Part shown: piece after piece, positions 19,905 to 31,404 of the stretch
Layout: each line of letters begins with the position of its first letter
Numbering within the stretch: position 1 is the stretch's first letter
DNA from: Caecitellus pseudoparvulus
Taxonomy: Eukaryota > Bigyra: Bicosoecida
Assembly (NCBI GenBank): GCA_965644315.1
Contig: CBFFRQ010000096.1
Location: forward strand, 186,001 to 250,000
Length of the DNA: 64,000 nt
Reading direction: 5' to 3'
The notes under the pieces: generated by a model
Databases searched by the model: none
Seen by the model: only the letters and a program-made list of their open reading frames with translations
What the model was told of the DNA's origin: nothing
Program-made: the position numbers and the translations under genes

Positions 19905-21139
19905 ATGCGGATAGCAAGCCTTCCGAGTGACGCCGACCCCCCGCACACGTCCGCACAGGGCCAAGATCTCACCTGCATCCAGCATCTGGGCTTGCCCAAG
20001 CTGCGCCGCGTCCGGGAGCTGGACGTATCGCACAACAGACTGTTGTCTCTCAGCGAACTAGCAGAACTCCCCCGTCTCACCAAACTGGACGCTTCCCACA
20101 ACTCCCTGTCGGCTGCTCTGGGTGAGTGCCGCCTTGCAGCAATGTGCGAAACGCTCTCGAAACGCTCCCATGTCCATGCTCGTGCCCTGCGCCCCCTGCT
20201 GCGTTCAATCCAAGTGCGTTCACCGCCCTCCGTGCCCGGTATCCAACCTGCGCAGATTTTGAGTTCGTCGGGGAGCCAGACGACGATGCCGTGGAGGCAG
20301 TGGCCACTGGCTCCAGCTCCTGCTTGACGGAGGTGAACTTGGCCCACAACAGCATCAAGCGCCTGAGGGAGCTGGGAGCCCACCAACACCTGCGGCAGCT
20401 GAACCTCGCACACAATGCCCTGTCCGAAGTCACGGGCCTGGCATCCCTGCGCCACCTGGCTGTCCTGGACCTCCGCCACAACGGCCTTGTGTCCATGCGG
20501 GGCCTCAGCGGGCTGACCAGCCTGCAGGCCCTGCACCTGGACGGCAACAAGCTGCAGTGCCTGGGCGGGCTGGACGGCATGCAGCTGCTGCACACGCTGA
20601 CGGTGTCTGGCAACGCCCTGCGCAGCCTGGAGGGCGTACAGGGCGCCAGCCTGCTCCGCACCCTGGATGCCCGTGACAACAGCATGGCAGACCTGTACAG
20701 CGTGGAGCCCCTCATGCAGCTGCCCGTGCTGGGCGACCTGCACATCAGTGGCAACGTCTTCCTGCTGCGCACCCAGCAGTGTCGCCTGCGCCTGCTCTAC
20801 CGGCTGGAGGGGTTGGCCAGCCTGGACGGGCAGCCCGTGACGGCGGCAGAGAAGGTAGCGGCCCGCAACCTGCACGGGGCTGACCTGGATGAGCGCCGGG
20901 CGACCTTTCACGCCATCCTGCCGGACCAAATGTTCACCAACACGCTTCCCTACATCGACGTGGAGGAGGAGGCACGGCACAGCGAGGAAGCGTACCTGGA
21001 GCGCATGGCCTTCCACCTGGCGACAGAGGCCATCGAAGAAGGCGCAGCGCAGGCGCAGGCGCTGCAGGATGCCCTCCTGCAGCCCCGCGTGCGGTCGTCG
21101 CGCAGGGCTTTGGCAGGCGCTGGCGCCGCACAGGCGTAG
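19905..21139 (+). CDS. Leucine-rich repeat protein
   Basis: Join(19905..20121, 20256..21139), 366 residues, one 134-bp intron (gtgagt...tgcgcag). At least nine SDS22-type leucine-rich repeats of about 22 residues run from about residue 30 to 250, for example VRELDVSHNRLLSLSEL, LRQLNLAHNALSEV, LQALHLDGNKLQCL. They end in an LRR cap (RLLYRLEGLASLDGQPVT). The C-terminal 115 residues are helical and charged (ATFHAILPDQMF, then Ala/Glu/Gln-rich). This layout is shared by many ciliary and phosphatase-regulatory LRR proteins, but no specific orthologue is evident. An acidic loop (FVGEPDDDAVEA) interrupts the repeats at the splice junction. A further upstream exon is possible because the first repeat starts soon after the ATG. 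Confidence 0.85.
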
Positions 21140-21292
21140 GCAAGGGGCCGTCCACTTGTCAAGCTTCGCCCCTACGCCGCTGACTACACAATGCAGCATG
21201 TGTGACTTTGTCCTTCCTGCAGTGCTCAGGCGCACTGCTCCCTCTGCTCCCTCGCAGGGGCTCTGTGCGGCGTGGTCTTGCTGCGGTAATTG

Positions 21293-22234
21293 ATGGACCA
21301 GGAGGAGACACCCCGCCGTGTGCGCCGGGCGCTGCGGCGCCTCCTGCACCTGCACTCAGAACTCGATAGACTCGCGTGTGCCACACGGTACTTGGACGCA
21401 CTGCACCATGCATTTACTGGCGCCATCAAGCCTGTCTTCGACGTGCAGTACTCGTTGACACTGCACGCCGGCGCTGGTCCGGCACTTGCTGCTGTGTGGC
21501 GGCACAGCGCCGAGACATCGCCAGAGACCCCAGGGGTGCACACCCTGGTCCAGAGCAAGTGTGGACGTGTTTTAACAGGCCGCCTGGCGGGCTCCAACAG
21601 CGTGCAGTGGCCGGCCCTGGCCCTGCACGTTCCCGTGCAATGCGTGCCTGGCCTGGCCATTGTGCGACCGCTGGCCCCGCCAGCCCACCCTCTCTCCCCC
21701 CTCCATGCCCTCTGCGCCTTGCACGTGGAGCCAGACAGTGCCTGTGCGTGCCAGGCTGCCGCGCCTCGGGCGCTCTCTGCGTCCCGCGCAATTGCCGCGA
21801 CGTTGCCAGCGCGCGTCGGCGGCCACCGCAGCCACCTCGGCCGCCTCGCCGCCTCCCTGCCCAGCTGCCCCGCGCTGGGCCAGGCAGGCGACCCACCTGC
21901 ACTGTGTCTGGCTTGGCACGTGGCGCGAGGTGGGTGCTGCTTTGCGCTGCAGCTGCGGGAGCTGGTGGCCCGCCCCCTGCCGGGTGGGGAAGCGCAGTCC
22001 GTGGTGCAGGCGCTGGGGGCGCAGGGCGTAGCGGCAGCCAGGAAGGGTGGGACAGCTGCTAGTCGTGACCTGCACGTCTCTGTGTTGAAAGCCAGTGCGT
22101 GGGTGTGTGGAGGCCTGACTGGGGCGGAGCCGGGGGAGGGCAAGGCGCCGTTGGAGGCGATGCTGCAGGACGCCCTGACGGCTGCCGTGGCCCTGACTGC
22201 CTCCACGGACACACAATACAGTGCGGATGACTGA
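21293..22234 (+). CDS. Hypothetical protein, possibly containing an unrecognised intron
   Basis: An open frame of 313 residues from the ATG at 21293. The N-terminal 60 residues look like a real helical domain (RRALRRLLHLHSELDRLACA, then YLDALHHAFTGAIKPVFD). The middle, about residues 120-220, is Ala/Pro/Cys/His-rich with poor protein character and may contain an intron or be disordered. The C-terminus (ARDLHVSVLKASAWVCGGL, then LEAMLQDALTAAVALTAS) is again helical. I recognise no family. It lies between two well supported plus-strand genes, 153 bp after the LRR stop, and there is no competing gene on the other strand. Confidence 0.5.
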   Translation: MDQEETPRRVRRALRRLLHLHSELDRLACATRYLDALHHAFTGAIKPVFDVQYSLTLHAGAGPALAAVWRHSAETSPETPGVHTLVQSKCGRVLTGRLAGSNSVQWPALALHVPVQCVPGLAIVRPLAPPAHPLSPLHALCALHVEPDSACACQAAAPRALSASRAIAATLPARVGGHRSHLGRLAASLPSCPALGQAGDPPALCLAWHVARGGCCFALQLRELVARPLPGGEAQSVVQALGAQGVAAARKGGTAASRDLHVSVLKASAWVCGGLTGAEPGEGKAPLEAMLQDALTAAVALTASTDTQYSADD

Positions 22235-22581
22235 CTGAGCTGGCGGGAGCGTGGCGTGGGGGCTGCTGTGGGTCCCTTGCAGGCTCTCCGCGGCCTGTGA
22301 CGCGAAGTTCACAGCACCACAGCCCACGGCCCCCAAAACACCACCCAACACTTCATTTGCTCATCTCTGTGCGAATTGGTATGTACACTCGGCATGCAGC
22401 TGGGCGCTGGCGGCCGCACCAACCTCCCGCCGCGCCTTGGCGCAAGGCGCCTCGTAGCCCGTCACAGTCGCGCAGCTCAAACCAGTGGGGAGTGTGAGGT
22501 GGCGCCCAGCGCAAAGCTGCAGAGTGAAGCAGCACCAAGACGGGCGCTGGAAACGAAAGCGAAGCATCTAATCCTCCTACC
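22235..22581. other. Intergenic, no gene recognised
   Basis: About 350 bp upstream of the DENN-WD40 gene. Less GC-rich than its surroundings in parts (22310-22380 and 22540-22580). It presumably holds the promoter and 5' UTR of that gene. No coding exon seen. Confidence 0.4.
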
Positions 22582-25500
22582 ATGGAGTGCATTGTCCACG
22601 TCCTGCACTTGGTGGAGGCACTGCAAACAGGTGAGAAGCGTTTCGCGTGGTGGAGTTTCGCTGCCGCACGGCACACCCATGCACGCGCACGCCCACAGAT
22701 ACAGACGAGGCTGAGGTCATGTACACACTGCTGTCTGGCTCGCACTCTGTGACTGGCCAGGCCGCCCTGCCCCGGGGCCTGTCCATGGTGCAGCACACGC
22801 CGCCGGTGGCTTTGCAGCTGTCTGAGGCTGCCGGCAGCACGGCCGCTGTGCGGGTGCGCCTGCCTGGAGGCAGCACAGCCACTGCTCGCCCCGTGCGCAA
22901 GCGCACGGACAAAGTGCAGTGGTGTGAGCTCACCGCCTCTGGCGGGGGCGCCTACGTCGGCAGCATGCTGTGCACGTTCACGACCAGCGCGTCACCCTCG
23001 TCCCCTCGCCGGGCACGCCACACAGCAGCCATGCCTTCCTCGGGGGGCCAGGGCTGTGACGACATGCGGCCGCGCCTGGCCTGGCACAGCCTGCCGTCCT
23101 GGACCAAGGGCGTGCTGTCCCCCCTGCCGCAAGAAGGGGAGGTGGCCCGTGCCCGACTGCGCCACCGCCTCGTGGACTATGCCGCGCTGGTCACGGACAC
23201 GCCAGGCGCCGTGGCGCTGCTGCACACGCGCAGCGGGGCTGCCCTGCACCAACGGCGCGAGGAGGGCAACCCCGCAGTGCTGTGGAGGTGGCCCCCCCCC
23301 GCTGAGGAGGGGGCTGCCGACGGGGGCCTGCCCCCCTCCGCCGCCCCTGGCTCCTTCAGCGACACGGAAAGCGACAGCACCTCCACCAGTACCAGCAGCA
23401 GGCACGGCATGACCTCTGACGGCAGTGTGGGGCCTGGTGCCGCCGACAGCGCGGGGGGCGGCGGCCGCTGCCCCTCCCAGCTGCTGGTGCGAGGCGGGCA
23501 CGCCGACACACCCTTCCCAGAGGCACTGCACTTGTTCGCGTTCGGGGACGGCGGCGGGCACGCGCCGCCCGGCACCCTGCACACCTTCGCCCTGCACGCG
23601 GAAGTGCCCCACTCCCACACCATCTCCCACGGCGTCGCCATCGAGCTGCCCCGGGCATCGTCCTGTGCGCCAGACCCCGCCGCCCTGCGCCGCGCCGGGC
23701 TACATCTAGGCGCCCTGCCCCGCCTCCGCTTCGTGCTCATCACGCGCCGCGGCTGCGTGGGGGAGCTGGCGACGCTGCTGCAGGACGCCCTGGTCTGCGA
23801 CCTGCGCCGCCGGGCGGCTGGGCTGCCCCCCCTGTGGATCGTGCCATCCGCAACAGTGTCCAAGCACAGCCGTGCGTGGCGCAGGGGGGGACCCCGCCCC
23901 CTGCCCCTCGCGCACAGGTGCAACAGTGACGCGGGGCCCACCCTCACCTCCCCTGCTGGGGTGCAGGGCCACGTTCCGGAGGCGTTCCCCACTGCGGAGA
24001 GTGGGCCCAGCTCCCCGCGCCGGCAGCGCATGCGGTCTCCTGTACGGGCCAACGGTGGGGAGGGCCTGTCCCAGCACCGCAGAGGGCATGACCAGGGTGG
24101 ATCAGGCGGCATACAGGTGAAGGTGGGCGCTGGTGGCCGGGTCATGTTCGTGGCGGAGGCCAGTGCCGTGGAGGAGGGGGGGTCGACCCCCCCTCTGGAG
24201 CCACCCGGCGCCCCCCCCACTCTGCCTCCGGCCCCTGCCGCAACAGCACACGCACCCCCGCAGGCACCCTTCCGAGGCGCATCCGCCTCTGCCGCAGGCC
24301 TCGAGGCCGGTGCGGAGTTGGCAGACTTCACGACACCCAGGTACACGGACGGCCCAGTGGGGGGGCTGTGGGGGGGTGCTGACCTGGCCCACGCCGCCCC
24401 CCCCTCACCCCCAGACCACACACCCCCTGCCCTGCTGCTGACCCCCGCCGCTGCCAGCGGGCACTGGGTCCAGTGGCTGGCCACCGTGCCGCCCACGCCG
24501 CCTGGCGCAGTGCCCACCCGCCTGCACCTCCCCACGCCCTCCGCCCTGCAGCGCTTTGCCTGTGCGGGGCAGGGCTTGCCTCCCCTCTCGCCGGCAGACT
24601 TCGTGGCCGTGCAGCTGCCGGGGGATGGCGTGCTGCCGCTGCCAGCGCTGGGCCACCGCGCCGCCCTGGCCGCCCTGGCGCCAGATGTCCTGCTACGGGC
24701 GGTGGAGTTGCTGGCCCAGGAGGCGCAGGTGCTGGTGGTGGGCGCCAGTGCGGCGCAGGTGGTGGCGGTGTGTGAGGCCCTGCCCACGCTCCTGGCCCCC
24801 CTGCACTGGACTGGCAGCCACATCCCCCTCCTCCCCACCACCTTCATGGACGACTTGCTGCAAGCCCCCATCGCCTTCCTGTACGGCGTCACGGCTGCAG
24901 CCCTGCGCCGGGCCCTGGCCCCCGTGCCTGCCGCCCTCTCCTCGCACCGGCGTGCAGGGCGTGACGTGAACCTGGCCCGCCTCGTGGACTGCCCTGGCGC
25001 CGTGGCGTTCATGGTGGGGGCGGAGGGGCCTCGCCTCTTGCCCGTGGCGGGCGTCAGCATGGGGGAGATGTTTGCAGAGGCGGCCTGCCCCGGCCGCGTG
25101 CGCCGGCGACACCTGCACTCCAAGCGGCACCCCCCCATGTCTCCTGCAGGCATTGCAGCCCGCACGGTGCAGAGCATGCAGAGTGGCGAGGGGGTGGCGG
25201 GGGGGGGTGGCGGCGAGGACGTGCAGGCCAGGGACCGAGCCCTGTCCCTGGATACCTTCGACGCCCTCTCCTCCACGGTGTCCTCCTCGCATGGCGGCCT
25301 GGGCACCGACGCCTCCACCTGCCACGCACACGTGCTGGACCTGGACGCAGGCGGCTTCGTGCAGGGCGGGCTCCGAGGCTGGGCCTTGCACCAGGCAGCC
25401 ACCGGCCGCTGGGCGCCGCCCCTCCCGGCCGAGTGTGAGTGCCAGTGGACAGTGCGCATGACCAAGCGGGTGGCGGCACCTCGCGCGCCGCCGCCTCGCG

Positions 25501-28500
25501 ACCTGCCTCAGCGCAGGTGGCCGCCCCGCCACCCTGTGCCCGAGGGCCAAGTGCACGTCGTGCCAGCCGCAGCCGGTGCCGGTGCACATGGCGCCGACGG
25601 CAGTGCCAGGGAGGAACAGGATTCCAGCGCTCTGAGCGAGCAGTTCCTGCCGCACTGCGTGGCGCTGCGCAGCACGCTGCTGAAGGCGCCGGAGCTGGCC
25701 AGCAGCCCGCCAGTGCTTGCTGGCGCCGCGGCGGAGTTGGCGCCCCTGCATGCCGCTGCGTCGCATGCTGCAGGTGCATGGGGACCTCAACATGACCTGG
25801 CTGTTGCTGGCATCATGCTGCGCTTCATGTGGCACCTGCTGCGAGGCATCAGTGACGTAGCGTGGGTGCCCGGCGGAACGCGTGTGTCCTCCACCCGCTT
25901 CGCGATCCTGAAGCGGAAGGAGCTGCAGCTGGCGCAAGAAACGGAACACATCTGTATTCAACAGCTGCCCTTCATGAGTTCTCGACGGCTGCGACGAGCG
26001 CAGGCCTTCTTCCGCGCCTTTGCGGGCTCACAGGCGGTGGGCTCGTTCCTGGAGCGACACTCTGCAGTGCACAGCAGCACACTGTGGGAAGGCCTCCTGC
26101 GCCTGACTGCCGACCCGTCCGATGCATCGGCAGAGCAAGTGGGCGGTGCCTGGCGTGCGCCACGGCTGGCCATTCCGCCCCCTCGCCCTGCCGAAGGCAG
26201 CAACGGCTCGTTGTGGACTCCTGCGCGGCAGCAGGACTCTGGGGCCTTTGGGGAGGATGCCCCATTCAGCTCCAGCGCCTCCCCCGCCGATGTGTCGATG
26301 CCCCTTCAAGACGGCCACTTCACTGTGGACTTGAACGGCTGGGTGACGGCAGCGGGGGTGGTGGCGGGGCGCACCCCCCGTGCAGTGCCCTACGCCACCC
26401 TGGACTTCACACTGGGGCACGTGCAAGTGCTGGGGCACCGCAGCAGCATGCAGCGGTCAGCCCGCATGAGCTTGCCAGGCCCTGGCGCGGCGCCCCCCCG
26501 CAGACGCACCCCCGCCACGTGCCCCTCCTTCGACTGGTCCGCCTCGGCAGGCATCTGGCCCGCCCCAGACACCACAGGCCCTGGCTTCCTCGGGTCGATG
26601 GGCAGCCTGGGTACAGTGCACTTCCTGCCCCTTGCGTGGGACGTGTTCCCCTTGCCGCCACTGTGGGGTGGTGGGTACCGCGGTGCGCTGCGGGATGTGC
26701 CGGGCCAGGCGGGCTTCCTCGCCGAGGCGCCAGCTGTGACGGCGGCCGCCTGGGCAGCCCACGCAGCCACCAGCCTCCGGGTGGCGCAAGGCACGTCCAC
26801 GCACGGCGTGCTGCTACGACCGCCCAGTGCCGGTGGAGACCCCCCCTCCACACCCCTGCACCTGCAGGCCCACAGCCGCCTGGCCCAGGGCACATCCTGG
26901 CGCCATGCGGCCTGGGCAGCCCTTGCCTCGTGTGGAGACTTGGCGTCCTGCCTGGCGCGAGGGCAGCCAACCCATGGCCTGGTGTGGCGTGGCGCCTGCC
27001 ACCTATGGCCGCCGCCGCCTGGCGCGACCTCTGGCATCCACGCCATGGCCCAGGCAGCAGAGGCGGCGGCAGGGGGGGGGCATGGCTTGCTGTCCCTGCC
27101 CCACGGCCCAGGCAGGGACGGCGCGGCACAGCTGGAGCTGCCCATGGCTGGCGTCGGGCAGGCGCCGCGCATGCCGTGGCCCAGCGCCGGGCGGCTGCTG
27201 GGGCGTCCCTGGGAGACGGAGGCGCCTGTTGCCGTGACCGCTGGGTGGGGGGAGTTGCGCCTGCCTTGCACAGAGGCATCCCCGTGCGGGGAGGCGGCCT
27301 TGCAGCGCCTGCAGAACTTTCACGAGGCGCTGCCGGTCCTGGCCATGTCGCGGCATGTGGTGTCGCGGCACCCGGCCGTGCGATCTCTCGTCGCGCTCAT
27401 GGCAGCCCTGCTCGCGCCCACCAAGGACGACTTGCAGGCGCAGGGGCAGGCCGATGCTGCCGCGCCTGCCATGGCCGACGTCGTCGCGGCACTGGCCAGG
27501 GGTGGCGGCGTGCCGACTCCAGTGCCCGGTGGACCTGGCGTGGCCACGCACGACCTCAGCTCGGACGTCTCAGGCCTGCCCCTCTCTGTGCGCCTGCGCA
27601 TGGTGTCCCGGGCCCGGGCCGCCCACGCTGCTGTGGCCGCGTCCACGCCCCTCCTCGTCGAGCTCCGCGAAAGCGGCGCCGCTCTAGGACCCCTGCACCC
27701 CGGCCTGCACGCCGGGCTGGGCAAGGTGCTGCAAGGCTTCGCAGATGCCACTTGGCGCGTCGCCTTTGTGCAGATGCTGCAGCAGCACGTGCTGGTGCTG
27801 CGCGGGCACTCCCGGTCCACGGCCGTCGGCATCGTAGCTGGCGCTGAGCCTGGATCCGCTGCTGCAGCCATCGCCGCCGACCCCCGCGTGTCTGCCCACG
27901 AGGCGCCTGCCCTGGACATGGGTGCAGGAGAGCCCTCGGCGAGCCTGTTGCCGCAGCTGGGCTTGGGTGTGTTCCGAGCGCGGGCGGAACACCTGACGCC
28001 CCTCACGATGTGGGGCCCAGGCGCCGCCGCCATCACCCTCGCCGCCCGCGTCCTGGTCACGGCGTGTGTGTTGGAGGGCGACTTTGACACGGCGGCAGCC
28101 ATGATGCAGGTGGCAGACCACCTGCACGTGCACTTTGACCCTGCCTGGCTGAGCGCCCTGCAGTCCTCTGCCCTGGCGGCCGGCGCCCTGCCCCCTGCCA
28201 CGCCGACCGAGGGCGAGCGGGCCTTGGGCAGCATGGCAGACAAGGCCAGCCCAGGGGATGCCATCGCAGCCCTGGCTGCTGTCGCGACGCGCCAGCTGTC
28301 CACACTGCCCTGGCCCGTGCTGCTGAGCCACACCTGCCCGCCGTGGCAAGCCGTGCTGGCCAGCGCTGGGGCGTGGCGGGGGGAGGAGGGCGGCGGGTCT
28401 GCCGCGGACCATGCGGCAGACCCGCTGCAGCCCCCCCCTCGCCCCCTGCGCTTCACCCTGTCGGCACACCTGCCCTCCCTTGCCCACGGCGTGAGCCTGC

Positions 28501-31334
28501 AGCGCCTGCTGGTGCTGGAGGCAACAGCTGCGGGGCACAGCGACCCCTTCTGGGACGCCGTCATGCGCAGCACGTTCGCACCCCACATGCGGCGCGTGGG
28601 GCTGACGACGCCGCCGGCGACCCCCGAGTCCCCCACTGCCCCAGGCCTGGAGGGCCTGTTCCTGGAACAACTGCACCCCCTCGTCGCGGCGGGGGCACCA
28701 CCACGCGTGCTGTCCCAGTGGGCCGCCGCCCTGCCCCTGCCCAAAGACTCCGTCGTCGCCCTCAGCGCTGCCGTGGCCAGCGTGACGCAGGGCGAGGCTA
28801 GGTCACACCAGGCGGCAGTGGCGCCACCCTCCGCAGAGTCGTCGCCAGGCCGGCCCCGCAGCAGCTCCGCAGGGGTAGTCCACGACGAAGCGGAGGGTGG
28901 GCCCACCCCCCGCTGCAGGGCGTCCTCTGCACTGCCAGCCCCCGTCGGCTTCAGCGTCACCCGCCCCGCCGGCGCCCTGCACAGCAGCCACACGGGCGTC
29001 AGCGTTGCCGGCGCCGCATCGGGCAGCCCGGAGGCGGTGGATGTGGCAGCAGTGCTGCAGCGCTCGCCCGTGCGGCAGGACCCCCTGGCAGGGCGGCACA
29101 CGGCCTTCCCCGCCACCCCGTGGGCCCACCTCCCCCCTGCCCCTGACGCTGACCTGCGCTCCCCCGTGCTGCGTCGACCCCACTGGCTAGGTCTGCGCAG
29201 CGTGCTGGATGCTCTCGGGCGCCTGCACCCCCCCTCGGCCGCAGAGGGCGCAGTGACACCCCACACGCCCGGCCGTGCCTACGGCACTCTGCTGCGGGGC
29301 TTCAGCCCCGCCAAGGCTGACCCAGGCAGCAAGGCGGTGACGCCTGGCTCGCCGCCCCCTCCTCCGCGCCAGTGGGTGCTGCCTGACACGCCCTGGATGC
29401 CCAGTGGGCCCATCGCGCCCCAGGACCTGCAGCTGCTCTGCCACAGCGTGAGCCTGGCGCAGCAAGGCACCGCCATAACCTGCGTGGACATCTTGTCAGC
29501 CGGAGCGGCCAGCCTCCCCCGCCTGCCTCGTGACGCCTTGCCGGAGCAGGCAGCCGGCATGACGGAGGTGGTGCTGGCGGGCACGAGCACGGGAGCCTGT
29601 GTGCTGTGGGACGCCGTGACAGGGCAGACGCTGCAGGAGGCGTGGAGTGCACACACAGGCACGGTCGTGGGGGGGCGCCTGTTGCGCCTGGCAGGGGAGG
29701 GGCCCTCTCTCCCCCCTGCCCTGCTCTGTGTCACGGCGGGGAGGGCGGGCTCCGTGGCGGTGTCCCTGCTGCCACATGCGCCACGAGAGCACACCTTTGC
29801 GAGGAGTGCCAGCGGTGAGGGTGACGGGGCCGGGCGTGGCGGGGGCGCCCCAACGACGCCCATTCCGGTGGTGGATGTGGGCGCTGCGCCCCCCACGTCA
29901 CAGCTCACGTGTGCCCAGCTCCCGCCAACCCACCCACTCACGCCGCCTGGGCAGGATGCCTCCAGTGCTGTTTCCCTGCGAACCCGCCTGGGGCGCATGT
30001 TCGGCGTGCGGGCGGGCGGGGTGGGCACCCCCCCTTCCGCGACGCCAAGAGGGGACAGCACACCGCCACCTGGCATTCTGTGTATGGACGCGGCATGGCT
30101 GGACGCCACGGGCGCCCTGCTGTCCACCCATGGACCCGGTGCACCCCAGGCCCTGGCACAGCCGCGGGCATGCCTCCTGGCCGCTGCAGGGCTGACGTCA
30201 GGGGAAGTGGCTCTGTGGACAGTGACAGTGCGCCGCAGCGACGGTGGGGAGGGGGAGGGGAGCCACTCGCCCCGGCGCCGCAGCAGCCTGCGCCTGTGGC
30301 GCGGCAAGGAAGCCTCCACACCGCCGCCTTTCCACATCAGAGCCCCTGCGCCGCTGCTGTGCAGTGGCGGGCACGCTGAGGACAGCTCCGTGCAGGGCGT
30401 GGCGCTGGCCACACTGCAGGTGGGCACTGCGCCAGTGGTGCTGTCTTGGGATCGTGCGGGGGTGGTGTGTGCCTGGTGCAGCGTGACGGGGGGGCTGCAG
30501 CAGATGTGGCGTGCGCACAGCCGCGCCATCATCACAGGCCACGTCTTGGACAACCCGTACAGCGACGGCTGCCTCCTCGTCACAGGTGGGCTGGACGGCG
30601 TCGCGAACGTATGGGCACTGAGTGCGCTGGGCACCGCCGCCCCTCCCGCGCCAGGTGCCGTGCCGCCCGCTGAAGGCATAAACGTCCACCATGCTGCCAG
30701 CCTGGCCTGCGGTGCCCCCGTGTGGGCGGCCACGTCGGGCTCGCTGCCGGCGCTGAACCGGGTCGTGGTGGCGGTGGGTACGGAGGCAGGTCGCGTGCTC
30801 ACCTGGGCGTTCCGCTGTGTCTCCCCCGCCACCACCATCCTGGGATCCTGGGCCAGCACCGTCGCACACCAGGCAGCAGTGCTGTGCTGCCACCTGCACG
30901 CCCCCTCGGGGCTGCTGGTGACGGGCTCGCAGGATGCAGCGGTGATGCTGCACAACGTCGCACCTGCGTTGGGCGCCAGCGGTGAGCCGGCTGCCACAGC
31001 GCCCACAGTGCACTGGTCCCTGCCCAGTGACAGTGGCGAACCAGCCCCTGGCCGAGTGCAGTGCTCTGGCGAGCCCGTCTGGTCCACGCACGACTCAGAG
31101 GGCGCAGCGGAGGAGGGCGAAGGCGTTTCCGGTGCAACTCTCGCCCTGCGCCGCTCCAAGGCATGCCACTTAGCCCAGGTGTCCTCTGTCCACCTCGTCC
31201 CAGGTGGCGTCGTCAGCGCGTCGTGGGACGGCAGTGTGAAGGCGTGGCATGCCCTCACAACTGACGCCGCTGGCGCCTTGGCAGCTCGCGAGGCGGCCCG
31301 CTTGCGAGCGGCGCCTGGCACATCTGAGGGGTAG
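22582..31334 (+). CDS. Giant DENN-domain and WD40-repeat protein (SCD1/DENND3-like RabGEF)
   Basis: Join(22582..22630, 22699..31334), 2,894 residues. A 16-residue first exon (MECIVHVLHLVEALQT) is followed by a 68-bp intron and one 8.6-kb exon. The N-terminal third carries a tripartite DENN module broken by disordered inserts: an upstream part at about residues 300-400 (LRFVLITRRGCVGELATLL), the core at about 640-800 (LLRAVELLAQEAQVLVVGAS, then LPTLLAPLHWTGSHIPLLP), and a downstream helical part near 1080-1150 (QLPFMSSRRLRRAQAFFRAF). A long helical middle follows. The C-terminus (about 2270-2890) has WD40 blades such as LLVTGGLDGVANVWAL, LLVTGSQDAAVMLHNV and VVSASWDGSVKAWHAL. DENN proteins exchange GDP for GTP on Rabs. 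Plant SCD1 and animal DENND3 share the DENN-plus-WD40 plan but are about 1,200 residues. No BEACH domain was seen. Confidence 0.85.
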
Positions 31335-31404
31335 CACGATCACGTCACACGCCGTGGGACGGAGATGATGGTCTGCATTTCACATGGGTGCGCCCAGCCT
31401 GCCT

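Noticed and set aside
22647-22698. Open reading frame of the DENN-WD40 gene starting at a GTG (22647)
   Set aside because: This part is intron; a normal ATG exon at 22582 joins in phase across a 68-bp intron.
25862-29266. Very long open frames in other phases and strands across the DENN-WD40 exon (over 640 codons each)
   Set aside because: Arg/Pro/Ala-rich shadows caused by GC content above 65 percent; the WD40 and DENN motifs are only in the frame annotated.
22582-31334. BEACH domain in the giant WD40 protein
   Set aside because: I looked for BEACH motifs between the helical middle and the WD40 repeats and found none; DENN motifs are present instead.
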